A stretch of DNA of 64,000 nucleotides, taken from Telopea speciosissima (taxonomy: Eukaryota > Streptophyta > Magnoliopsida > Proteales > Proteaceae). Of this stretch, positions 21,201-29,159 are shown piece by piece. Numbering within the stretch: the stretch's first letter is position 1; the number at the start of each line of letters is the position of its first letter. A model generated the notes under the pieces. That model did no database searches. It was not told the origin of the DNA and saw only the letters and a list, made by a program, of their open reading frames with translations. Both the position numbers and the translations under genes were made by a program. The DNA is taken from assembly GCF_018873765.1 (NCBI RefSeq), contig NC_057920.1, positions 10,491,307 through 10,555,306 of the forward strand, in the 5' to 3' direction.

Positions 21201-24200
21201 CTTTACTAGTTGACCTAAATTCTGTTCTCGGGTTTTCTTGAGATCCTGTTAAAGGGGTGTTTAATCTGAACCGGGGTTCATCCTATCTACCCCTCACCAT
21301 GTTTACATCAAAAGTTGTCAATAAGTATTTGACTAGGTTTTGACACATGTTACATGTTGATTATATCTATATTGTGAGGGAAAATCTTTAAACGATTAGA
21401 GATAATTTGATTTTTTATTACTCAGATTGCAGAATAGAAGAAAATCTAACAGCTATAAACAGGCATTGCAAACATTAATACATATGCAACCCTCAAATTT
21501 GGACTTGAGCTTTAACAATTAAAGTCAGGTTCATTAGGCAATTAGGTAATTGGGTATTGGTATAGAATAACCACCATGAATGGGAGAGTAAAATTTATAA
21601 AATATCAATTCATAAAATCAACCTTTTATAAAATTAAAAATAAAGGGAAGGTGGTGGCACACTTTCAGGCCTGGCACAATGGGCAAATATATAATTTCGA
21701 TTTGGCAACTTGCTTGGCAGTTAAATTTTGTGCACGAGTAGACCACACCATCTTCCATTTTTCTATCAAATTTTAAGCCTATTAGAGTTCATCATGTGGC
21801 AAACAAATGTCCAACAATAGTGTTTTTTCTTTTTTGGGGAGGTGAAGCCAAAGATTGTTGACAAATCAATGCTTGGACATTTTTTTTGTAATTTTATTTA
21901 CAAATAGTCTTAGGAATTCATTATTAAATTCTAGATTACCCATAAGCTTGTATAGTTTAAGATAAAGTACGAATGTTTTGAATATAAAATTACCATGGAG
22001 TTAATGAAATTGATGTATTGTATTAATAGGTGATGCAGATTCATCACCAAATAGGGCTTGTTTCATTAGAAATAAGTCTAGGGTTGGGTTACATACATGT
22101 TGGGCCTTTGATACCATGAGTTTCTAATGTAATAGGCTACTTTTCTGGGCCTAAAATAAGGGTACATAGGTTGCATACGGGATTAGCCCAATATTTAGTT
22201 TTTATTGTGTGTTTTTAATTGAACCGGTTTAAATTGGTTGCATCCAATTGGTTCAATTGGTCTAATTTAAGTGAAGTGATCCTATTGGCTAAGAGGTTCT
22301 TATATCCTATTGGCTACTAGGGAATTTTTTTTATTTTAAGTAGTTTAAGTTGTTTTTAAGTCCTTAGGACTCTATTTTGAGTCTATTTCAGTTTCCTAGT
22401 CAGTTTAAGTTAGCTAATAGGTTAAGGATTGGGTTAGGCCATTCCTTTTTAGTGTCTAAGTCTAATTTTGAGTCTTTTATATAAGGTTCTAAGGGGGCCA
22501 TATATTGAACACGAATTTGATTAATAAAAATTAGCTTTATGCTTGCTCCCATTGCTGCTGCTCTTGTGAGTGTATATCCTTGTGGATCTCAAGGTGGATC
22601 TCCAATCGACTCTTTGCATTGTGAAGATCGGGAGGGCTGCTACTTATCTCCTTGCATTGTGAAGATCGTGAGACCCCATTGTTCATCTTCAAAGTTGCTG
22701 CCATTGAAGACCTGTAACAAGTAAGAAATTCTGCAACTATTCTTCTTCCTTCTAGAAGGTCACATACAAGGTGATTTTCGTGAGAATTCTGCCCAGCCAA
22801 ATCTAACCATTAGAATCTGCTAAAAATTTGAACAAGTCTTTCTCAAACCCTAAGAGAGACTCGATTCAAATTTCAGCACCATCCACCCAGCCGATTGTTT
22901 GAAATTACAGTTTTACCCCTCTCTCCTACTTCTACTAGGAAACCTCCATAACTCCAAATCTGTCCATCAGTTTCAAACCAAACTTTCAACATACATCCCT
23001 TACATCATTGTTGACACTCGATCCAAGTTTCAGCCCCAAACTCCCACTCTAACCCCTTCATCTCCTTGCTCCATTAAAATCCAAACCCAAAACCCTAAAA
23101 TTCAATTCTGCCCAAAATTGCAGAATTTCAAAACTCATCCAAATCCTAACCTTTTTATACCATATTGACCCCCTAGACCTGCCCATTAATACCCTATAAA
23201 CCCCTTTCCCAATATCCAACCCAAACCCTAGGAATTGACCTAAATCCTAGTGCTGTCCATTCGAACCAGCAGCCCCTTTTGTTCTTTGATCCTGTTGTTT
23301 GGCTCTTAGTAGGTCTCCTACCTATCTAGGACTACATTAAATGGTATCAGAGCCATGGACAAACATGGCAACCCTATTGTTGATCCAACACTACTACCCC
23401 CACCTGATCCCATGGCTGCAATCATGGACATGCTCCAAAAGATCAGTGATCAGTTACAGATTGTAGAACAAAGGCAAGACCCACCTCCATTCGTTTTCAA
23501 GACCCAAGTTCGTCTACCCAATGGGAGCACAACCATATTAGTTGTTGGTGAGAGGCGACGTAACAACAGCATTTCACAATCCGTGGTGGATATGTTGTCC
23601 CAATCAGGAGAGATTTGCATCATGCCTACAGGTAAAGTCTTTGTTGAATTTGGGTGTTCTTCATACCATGATGGAGCTTGGTGTCGACCGGCACCACATT
23701 CAAAGAGCTTTATTGCAGTAGGTGGTGATTGGTTGGACACCCGACAAGGTTGGATTGAACCTGAAAACAACTCGTGTGTCCTACCTGATCGACACCGTCT
23801 ATACCATTGTTTTACTCTAAAAGGGTTACAACCAAAGGTGACAACATCAACTGTACAGCCATAGGGACTGCCGAACATGTCAACTCAAATGCAAATGGCA
23901 TCGACTATGTTTGACGTTTCACCAATGGTGGATGCACCAACAGAAGATTCTACTAAGGCAGTTTGTGTTGAAGAGATTCAAGAACCTATAGCTAAAGAAA
24001 CTCAAGTAGACCAAGCTGCACCAGTAGTTGAGATCATGGTTGAGAAGCCCAACCATCAAATTGATGTGGAGGTCCAAAACACAATGGTAGAAGAAACTAC
24101 TGAAGAGGTCTACACTGAAGAGAGCAAAGTAGGCAAGGCTGAGGACATGGAAGATGAAGTGGTGGTTGAGAATACTCCACAAGAAATCATCGACATCCAA

Positions 24201-27200
24201 GATACTGTTCTTGAAGAGGTCAAGCACATAGAGTTTGTTATACCACTATGGTTCTCTGAAGAGAAAGCTCCACGCCTTGAAGACTATATTCCTAATGTTC
24301 CTGCTTCACCAGAATTCTGTTTGGGGATGGTCAAATCTGCTGATCACATGTTGATTCCCCCTCATCACTACAAAATTCGAGGACGAATTTTTTCAAGTTG
24401 GGGAGAGTTGATGCAGATTCATCACCAAATAGGGCTTGTTTAATTAGAAATAAGTCTAGGGTTGGGTTACATACATGTTGGGCCTTTGATCCCATGGGTT
24501 TCTAATGTAATAGGCCACTTTTTTTGGGCCTAAAATAGAGGTACATAGGTTGCATACGGGATTAGCCCAATACTTAGTTTTTATTGTGTGTTTTTAATTG
24601 AACCGGTTTAAATTGGTTGCATCCAATTGGTTCAATTGGTCTAATTTAAGTGAAGTGATCCTATTGGCTAAGAGGTTCTTATATCCTATTGGCTACTAGG
24701 GAATCTTCTTTATTTTAAGTAGTTTAAGTTGTTTTTAAGTCATTAGGACTCTATTTTGAGTCTATTTCAGTTTCCTAGTCAATTTAAGTTAGCTAATAGG
24801 TTAAGGATTGGGTTAGACCATTCCTTTTTAGTGTCTAAGTCTAATTTTGAGTCTTTTATATAAGGTTCTAAGGGGGCCATATATTGAACACGAATTTGAT
24901 TAATAAAAATTAGCTTTATGCTTGCTCCCATTGCTGCTGCTCTTGTGAGTGTATATCCTTGTGGATCTCAAGGTGGAAGGGATTGGTGGATCTCCAATCG
25001 ACTCCTTGCATTGTGAAGATCGGGAGGGCTGCTACTTATCTCCTTGCATTGTGAAGATCGTGAGACCCCATTGTTCATCTTCAAAGTTGCTGCCATTGAA
25101 GACCTATAACAAGTAAGAAATTCTGCAACTATTCTGCTTCCTTCTAGAAGGTCACATACAAGGTGATTTTCGTAAGAAATTCTGCCCAGCCAAATCTAAC
25201 CATTAGAATCTGCTAAAAATTTGAACAAGTCTTTCTCAAACCCTAAGAGAGACTCGATTCAAATTTCAGCACCATCCACCCAGCCGATTGTTTGAAATTA
25301 CAGTTTTACCCCTCTCTCCTACTTCTACTAGGAAACCTCCATAACTCCAAATCTGTCCATCAGTTTCAAACCAAACTTTCAACATACATCCCTTACATCA
25401 TTGTTGACACTCGATCCAAGTTTCAGCCCCAAACTCCCACTCTAACCCCTTCATCTCCTTGCTCCATTAAAATCCAAACCCAAAACCCTAAAATTCAATT
25501 CTGCCCAAAATTGCAGAATTTCAAAACTCATCCAAATCCTAACCTTTTTATACCATATTGACCCCCTAGACCTGCCCATTAATACCCTATAAACCCCTTT
25601 CCCAATATCCAACCCAAACCCTAGGAATTGACCTAAATCCTAGTGCTGTCCATTCGAACTAGCAGCCCCTTTTGTTATTTGATCCTGTTGTGTGGCTCCT
25701 AGTAGGTCTCCTACCTATCTAGGACTACATTAATAGGTTATACACATGGTTCAGGATTTTGGTTTCGGTGACCATTTCAACTTGGCCCGAATCAAAATGT
25801 ATCACCGAAATGGTTGAAATCCCATCGAAATTTGATCCATTTTGGTGGAAACTTAAAAAATGGCCAAAACGTAGAATTTTGCTTTGAATCATTAGATTGA
25901 AAAAAAAAAAAATCCAAAGTAGTAGTTTGTCTTTGGACCCAATGACATCTGAAGAATCTCTCAATGTCCATCACAACAGACCTGTAGGTGCAAAATATAA
26001 AGTTTGGGGGAAATTTGGGGAAGTGGATGCTCCATAGTTGACCTCCAAGTCTTGATTTAACAGCAAAATGAAGAATTTTGCCCCCCCCCCCCCCTCAAAA
26101 AAAAAAGAGAGGTTTTCTAGCAATTCTGGAGCTCTTAGGTGAAAGGGGGCAAAATGAGTAGAAATTTCTTTGAAAGAGCAGCAAAGTTGATGTCCTTGAT
26201 TTTTGTGGGGATAATAATCCAGAACAGTACCTCGACTGGATTCACAATTTGGAGACCTTTTTCAGATGGTACGGTTTGACTGAGGCCAGGAAAGTTTTAT
26301 TTGCAAAGGGGCCGGTAGGGAAGAAGGGAATAGTTGCAGAAGAAGGGGAAAGAGATCATACAATCACACTCTGAAAGAGTAAACTCAAAAACTTCTATTC
26401 AATTCGCTGTGCCCATTATTGGGTTACATGCAAGTATTTAAAAGAAAAATAAAAAAACACCTAGTTAGACTATGAAACTGAAATGACAACTTGCAATATG
26501 AAACTCTAACTCTAACTCCTACGTATTCAACTCAAAATAAAAGACTGAAGTGAATAAACTAATTCCAACTTTTGTTGGACCAAAAACCATTGGACTGGTT
26601 CTGTTTGGGTTTGGGTTTGGGTCTCCAAATCTTATCATGCCGGTCCAACCAGCCAAGTGATACCGTATCATAAAAGGGTAGAAAGGAGAGGACACACCTA
26701 ATGCATTAAATGACACACTCAGTAGGTAAAATAAGCTGCATATTCAAGCAAAGCAAGGCACAGGGATGGTAAATCCGTGGCTCATCCGTCATCCTGGATG
26801 AGTTTTTCACCAACCCACCTCCATTGTAAATGGGATTGCCCGTTAGCCTGTGGTAAAAGAGGCTTCTTATTTTATGATGCATCTTCACTTGCTCAACCAA
26901 GAGCAGTGGCAGCAAGGCCCCTCACTCAGCAATGGAACTCAACCTAGTCTGACAGTGAGCTCCTCTCCATCCAATCTCTGACAACTTCTCCAACTCCAGT
27001 GAAATGATTTTTTTCCCTTTTCTTTTGTTCTTTCGTCCCTTTCAAGTTTCAACCTGGTGTGCATCTTCTTCTCCGTTACAGAAATCTCCCAGTCAGTTCT
27101 CTTTCTCTGTCTTATATTTCCTGAAACTTATATGATTTGTTACCTTTTTCATATCACAACATAAATATCCATACTTCAGAGGGACTATCAATCAGCTGTG

Positions 27201-29159
27201 AGTTAGGTTTTGGAAATCATGAACTCTTCACTACATCGAGATGATCTTAGAAGACAGATCTGTACAATCAATGACAGTAGATGCTATGTGCACAAGGCTC
27301 TTGCCCCCTCTCTCCCCCCCCCCCCCTTTTTCTCAAATCCATCTTGTATGGTGATGGTGAGTTCCTGGACAACTTTCACAGTTCTTTTCTTTGTACTTTT
27401 CTTAAGTTCCCCACCCCCCCCCCCTAGTTTTTTGGGTGAAACCACATTGTTTGCTAGAAGACAGATCTGTACAATCAACAACAGTAGATGCTATGTGCAC
27501 AAGGCTCTTGCCCCCTTCCTCTCCCCCCCCCCCCCCTAGTTTTTTGGGTGAAACCACATTGTTTGCTATATCATTGCATTGTAACAGTGAAACACAACAT
27601 ACTAAAACCAAGTAGAGACAGAAGCGCATTGTAACAGTGAAACACTACATACTAAAACCAAGTAGAGACAGAAGCCAAAAAGGAACCTTAAAGGCTCAGC
27701 CTCCTTTCATATTGTTAACATTGCATTTATGAAGCTTTCACAGTATTTTTCTTGAAGTTTTCTTGCATTGTAACAGTAAAACCCTACATACTAAAACCAA
27801 TTAGAGACAGAAGCCAAGCAGGAACCTTAATGGCTCAGCCTCCTTTCATATAGTTAACATGGCATTTATGAAGCTTTCACAGTTCTTTTCTTTGTATTTT
27901 TCTTGAATTTCCCCCCGCTAATTTTTTGGGCAAAACCACATTGTTTGCTATATCATTGCATTGGAAAAGTGAAACACTACATACTAAAACCAAGTACAGA
28001 CTGAGAAGCCAAGAAGGAACCTTGACGGCTGAGCCTCCTTTCATATTGTTAACATTGCATTTATGACTTCTTGGGTTGACTAGTTGATGGATAGTTGAAC
28101 TGGTGACCCGCCATCTGGACATCTTTTTGGCTTGATGAATGAATCAGCTTGCAAAACATTGGCTAAAATGGACTTGTGTGTAAATTTATTATGTTTTTAG
28201 TAGGTTATAAATGGGCTTGGTCCTCCACCAAAAAAATTCCTAGATTCCTCTTAAAATAGAAAATATGATGGGCTTTTATGTACTTTTATCTATTGTACTA
28301 ATAAGTTATAAATAAATGAAGTTGATTATTCATTTTGAAGTGGTATATTATCCTGCCTGTACATGAATATAAATACTTTGAATAAACATATTTTGTTGCA
28401 GGGTTAATTATGTCATTCATAGAGAATGAACAAATGCATTTTAAAACCTATTAGGGAGATGGATAAAATTACGGAATAGTATCTAACAAGTATACAATTT
28501 CTTGAGAAAACAATATAATTGTCAATAGAAAACAAGGAAAATAAGTAATAGTAATTTAGTAATGTATAAATAAAGCAAAAACACACAATTTGCTTTTAGA
28601 AGTAGAATTCTCAGACGGAAATATCCTAGATAACAGGATGGATTGATTTTTTTCTAACTTGTGACCAGATTCATTGCTAGGTGGGATCATGTTCCATGTC
28701 CATATGAAAAACCTACACTGAAATTACTGTTTGACATTGATCTCAATACACTCGTTGTTGCTGCCATCAATGTCCATGCTGGGGGTAAAAAAATTCCCCA
28801 TATTCTAGAAATAGGTCTGCTGGAATGTGTGCAGTCGTGCAGAAACTTTGATTTATCCATTTCTTATCTTTTTTGATTAAAATATGGTTATATCGGACTC
28901 TACTCCTGAAATATTGATCTATGCAGCTCTTTCTGAAGCTTCTGTCATTTTGAGGGAGCACACAGCATTGACGAATTTGTTGATGTGCCTCTGGTTCAAC
29001 GAGGTGGTTCGTTTCACGTCACGCGATCAGCTGAGTTTTCCTTATGTTCTGAGGCAATTAAAAGTGCTCAAGACTGTAAATATGTTCCCTGTCTGTACAC
29101 GCAAAGATCTTGTGAATAGTATGGGCCACTTGCGCAAGGCTAAACCCCTTATGATTTGA
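6254..29159 (+). CDS. TOD1: TOD1-like DUF616 (TOD1/MUCI70 glycosyltransferase-like) membrane protein, six exons
   Basis: Exons: 6254-6578, 8755-8972, 9213-9389, 9482-9637, 19217-19493, 28927-29159. All junctions are GT-AG and join in frame to give 461 residues, close to the usual TOD1 length. The N-terminus is short and acidic (SISISDDESDE), then basic (RPRRKRKKLR), then one membrane segment at about residues 49-68, the layout of a type II Golgi/ER membrane protein. The DUF616 domain (Pfam PF04765) starts near residue 182 with CGFYSENGGF. It continues through STCTFGGGDDLYQP, MIGKWRIVVV, LFPQARYSIWVDSKSQFRR and EHGARSSVYDEAKAV, and ends with LWFNEVVRFTSRDQLSFPYV and NMFPVCTRKDLVNSMGH. Arabidopsis TOD1 was described as an alkaline ceramidase regulating turgor; related MUCI70 proteins are thought to be glycosyltransferases, so the reaction is uncertain. 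Exon 5 ends in codon phase 1 and is completed by CT at 28927, restoring GKKAL. The start is the first in-frame ATG. Introns 4 (9.6 kb) and 5 (9.4 kb) are swollen by transposons, yet the reading frame is intact. Confidence 0.93.
6579..8754 (+). other. Intron 1 of the TOD1-like gene
   Basis: The donor is GTGAGT at 6579 and the acceptor TTTGAGCAG ends at 8754. About 7580-8350 has the look of a degenerate retroelement read on the minus strand (long imperfect frames rich in Trp, Leu and Gly), but no diagnostic motif survives. The rest is plain AT-rich intron. Confidence 0.6.
9638..10429 (+). other. Start of TOD1 intron 4
   Basis: The donor GTAGCA follows the conserved residues GKIPK. A second possible donor 9 bases downstream would add Val-Ala-Lys, but the family reads IPK-MLSHRLFPQ, which favours 9637 as exon end. 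No repeat or gene was recognised between 9640 and 10429. Confidence 0.55.
10430..11352 (+). mobile_element. Probable LTR relic, + orientation
   Basis: It begins TGATGTAGATC, like the TGATGCAG/TGATGTAG starts of the LTRs at 22031 and 20244. It has a TATA-like CTATATATATG near 10724-10734 followed by an AATAAAAT signal near 10770. It seems to end near 11352 at GTCCTACA, similar to GGACTACA of the 22-kb element. No matching 5-bp TSD was found, so the ends or completeness are uncertain. Confidence 0.45.
11935..12660 (-). mobile_element. LTR relic, minus orientation
   Basis: Read on the minus strand it starts at 12660 with TAATGCAGGATC, a likely decayed TGATGCAG. It is preceded at 12661-12700 by GAGGACAATTTTTATTGAAA, which is laid out like the GAGGACGAATTTTTTCAAG tract before the 3' LTR at 24409. 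This places a 3' LTR on the left and an internal region to the right. The left end is poorly defined, and no second LTR was found. Confidence 0.5.
12661..13004 (-). pseudogene. Internal acidic ORF fragment of the minus-strand LTR element
   Basis: A minus-strand frame from 13004 to 12792 encodes about 70 acidic residues (EECPETEGPQEES, KEQIEIIPIEIECVAFVLP), then a stop. In the same frame it continues to SSGDDNPILQN before a second stop next to the LTR. Its position next to the 3' LTR, its acidity and the VAFVLP motif parallel the + strand protein at 23877-24443 (IEFVIP). It is broken by stops and is not a functional gene. Confidence 0.4.
13005..14655. other. Intron 4 DNA, probable retroelement debris
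   Basis: A 178-codon minus-strand frame (13588-14124) has low-complexity composition (Ile, Leu, Ser, Tyr) and no recognisable domain, so I treat it as non-coding. A GA-microsatellite lies at about 13797-13811. The region resembles decayed LTR-retroelement interior but no diagnostic motif was found. Confidence 0.4.
14656..15344. mobile_element. DNA element with about 190-bp terminal inverted repeats
   Basis: The left arm (about 14656-14850) contains TTAGATCTACTAGATAAG, GTTTTACATCCA and GCCATGTAAGAATAAAATAA. The right arm (about 15160-15344) contains the reverse complements of all three in reverse order. The arms flank a roughly 310-bp centre that contains a separate repeat at about 14935-15110. 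The ends abut T- or A-rich DNA, so a TSD cannot be called. Long inverted ends suggest a Mutator-like or fold-back element. Confidence 0.75.
14935..15110. repeat. CCCTAGGATGGTGGGTGA repeat, copy 1
   Basis: It shares with copies at 33384-33520, 58338-58476 and 63511-63690 the core AACCCTAGGATGGTGGG (with variation) preceded by an AAAA-CCTA-AGGGGTTTGTGA-like block. Here it sits inside the long inverted-repeat element at 14656-15344. Confidence 0.6.
15400..16600. other. GC-richer island, possible mitochondrial DNA insertion (NUMT)
   Basis: This stretch is visibly richer in G and C than its surroundings and carries open frames on both strands without transposon signatures. A minus-strand frame (15957-15526) contains HFVDVVRLF, identical to nine residues near the C-terminus of plant mitochondrial cox3 as I remember it; the flanking residues do not match cox3. 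Another minus-strand frame (16341-16057, 94 codons) has a balanced amino-acid composition but matches nothing I recognise. The simplest reading is a transferred organelle segment with a short chimeric cox3 piece. It is intronic, so no gene is called. Confidence 0.4.
16601..17699. other. Intron 4 DNA with a C-run/A-run junction
   Basis: Cytosine-rich DNA at about 16826-16856 runs directly into 24 adenines at 16859-16882. The remainder is unremarkable AT-rich intron. Confidence 0.5.
17700..18150 (-). mobile_element. LTR relic, minus orientation
   Basis: On the minus strand it starts at 18150 with TGATGCAGTTGCC, followed by a GGCTGGACCGACATGACCC block. The same arrangement (GGTTGGACCGGCATGATAAG) begins the relic ending at 26670, so both belong to one family. 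The inner (left) end is not defined, and no TSD was found. Confidence 0.5.
18151..19216 (+). other. Last part of TOD1 intron 4
   Basis: T-rich, non-repetitive intron DNA leading to the acceptor TTCCTTAGCAG that ends at 19216, just before the ATG of the conserved MLSHRLFPQ. The ATG is internal to the protein, not a start. Confidence 0.7.
19494..20243 (+). other. Start of TOD1 intron 5
   Basis: Donor GTATGC at 19494. A T-run/G-run junction (the complement of the C-run/A-run pattern) lies at 19814-19831. Nothing else was recognised up to the solo LTR; its 5-bp target duplicate occupies 20239-20243. Confidence 0.6.
20244..21299 (+). mobile_element. Solo LTR with 5-bp TSD
   Basis: A 1056-bp sequence begins TGATGTAG and ends CTCACCA, the canonical TG...CA LTR ends. 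It is flanked by a perfect 5-bp duplication TGTTT at 20239-20243 and 21300-21304. It contains an AATAAAC signal near 20540 and has no internal region, so it is the product of LTR-LTR recombination. It shares the TGATG start, a CATGGGTTGGGTTATATATGT-like early block and a TTGGGC block with the LTRs at 22031 and 24409, which suggests a distant relation. Confidence 0.88.
21305..22022 (+). other. TOD1 intron 5 DNA, nothing recognised
   Basis: AT-rich intron DNA between the solo LTR and the complete LTR element. No conserved frame and no repeat was identified. Confidence 0.5.
22031..23336 (+). repeat. 5' LTR of a non-autonomous LTR retrotransposon
   Basis: A 1306-bp LTR starts TGATGCAGATTC and ends GGACTACA. 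Its near-identical partner lies at 24409-25729. A TATA box (TTATATAAG) lies at 22478-22486 and an AATAAAAATT polyadenylation-like signal near 22523, marking U3/R. The 8 bases before it, TTAATAGG (22023-22030), recur right after the 3' LTR. If the LTR is taken to end in ATTA instead, the TSD is the usual 5 bp, ATAGG. Confidence 0.93.
23342..23353 (+). other. Primer binding site (initiator tRNA-Met type)
   Basis: TGGTATCAGAGC sits a few bases after the 5' LTR. It is the classic plant retrotransposon primer site, complementary to the 3' end of initiator methionine tRNA. Confidence 0.9.
23355..24443 (+). CDS. Unrecognised internal ORF of the LTR element, split by one in-frame TAG
   Basis: A 169-codon frame (23355-23864) ends in TAG. 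Twelve bases later an ATG opens a 188-codon frame (23877-24443) in the same reading phase, so the whole is one frame with a single stop. The first part begins MDKHGNPIVDP, has a short helix-prone stretch (AAIMDMLQKISDQLQIVEQR) and a Trp/Cys-containing centre (GCSSYHDGAWCRPAPHSK). The second part is very acidic (Glu/Val-rich to about residue 120) and then has IEFVIPLWFSEEKAP and SPEFCLGMVKSADHM. No protease, reverse transcriptase, integrase or gag zinc knuckle is present, so the element must borrow enzymes. The final dozen codons run into the 3' LTR. Whether the stop is a mutation or is read through is unknown. Function unknown. Confidence 0.6.
24409..25729 (+). repeat. 3' LTR of the non-autonomous LTR retrotransposon
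   Basis: Same sequence as 22031-23336 with roughly twenty scattered differences by eye and a 14-base insertion near 24976 (GGAAGGGATTGGTGGATC where the 5' LTR has GGATC). The purine tract AAGTTGGGGAGAG just before it (24395-24407) is the polypurine primer. TTAATAGG follows at 25730-25737, matching 22023-22030. The low LTR divergence implies a fairly recent insertion. Confidence 0.93.
25738..26289 (+). other. TOD1 intron 5 DNA with a GAAAT-type degenerate repeat
   Basis: About 25745-25870 consists of variants on CCGAAATGGTTGAAATCCCA, resembling material near 47775-47830 and 48240-48360. A run of 14 cytosines followed by adenines lies at 26081-26106. No gene was seen. Confidence 0.4.
26290..26670 (-). 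mobile_element. LTR relic, minus orientation
   Basis: On the minus strand it starts at 26670 with TGATACGGTATCAC, followed by TTGGCTGGTTGGACCGGC. It matches the start of the relic ending at 18150. GGGTTTGGGTTTGGGTCTCC near 26608-26627 is a short internal repeat. The left end is uncertain and no TSD was found. Confidence 0.5.
26671..27248 (+). other. TOD1 intron 5 DNA, nothing recognised
   Basis: Intron DNA without identified repeats or frames. Confidence 0.4.
27249..28065 (+). repeat. Complex tandem repeat with poly-C tracts
   Basis: Three kinds of unit alternate. Unit 1 (GAAGACAGATCTGTACAATC ... CACAAGGCTCTTGCCCC) occurs at about 27249 and 27459. Unit 2 (TTTTTTGGGTGAAACCACA) occurs near 27427, 27540 and, altered, 27923. 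Unit 3 (GCATTGTAACAGTGAAACAC ... CTAAAACCAAGTAGAGACAG) occurs at about 27576, 27626, 27765 and 27958. A block GGCTCAGCCTCCTTTCATAT follows the later copies. Runs of C of 10 to 14 bases separate the units. The CACAAGGCTCTTGCC piece resembles the Au SINE body. Confidence 0.85.
28066..28926 (+). other. End of TOD1 intron 5
   Basis: AT-rich intron DNA ending in the acceptor ATCTATGCAG at 28926. A stretch at about 28666-28790 has an open frame (RWDHVPCPYEKPTLKLLFD) bounded by an AG before and a GT after, like an orphan exon. Exons 5 and 6 join perfectly without it, so it is not included. Confidence 0.55.

Noticed and set aside
23450-23878. A 142-codon minus-strand frame
   Set aside because: Antisense shadow of the internal ORF of the LTR element.
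22899-25561. Identical 89-codon frames at 22899 and 25292
   Set aside because: They are the same position in the two LTRs of one element; identity reflects LTR duplication, not a duplicated gene.
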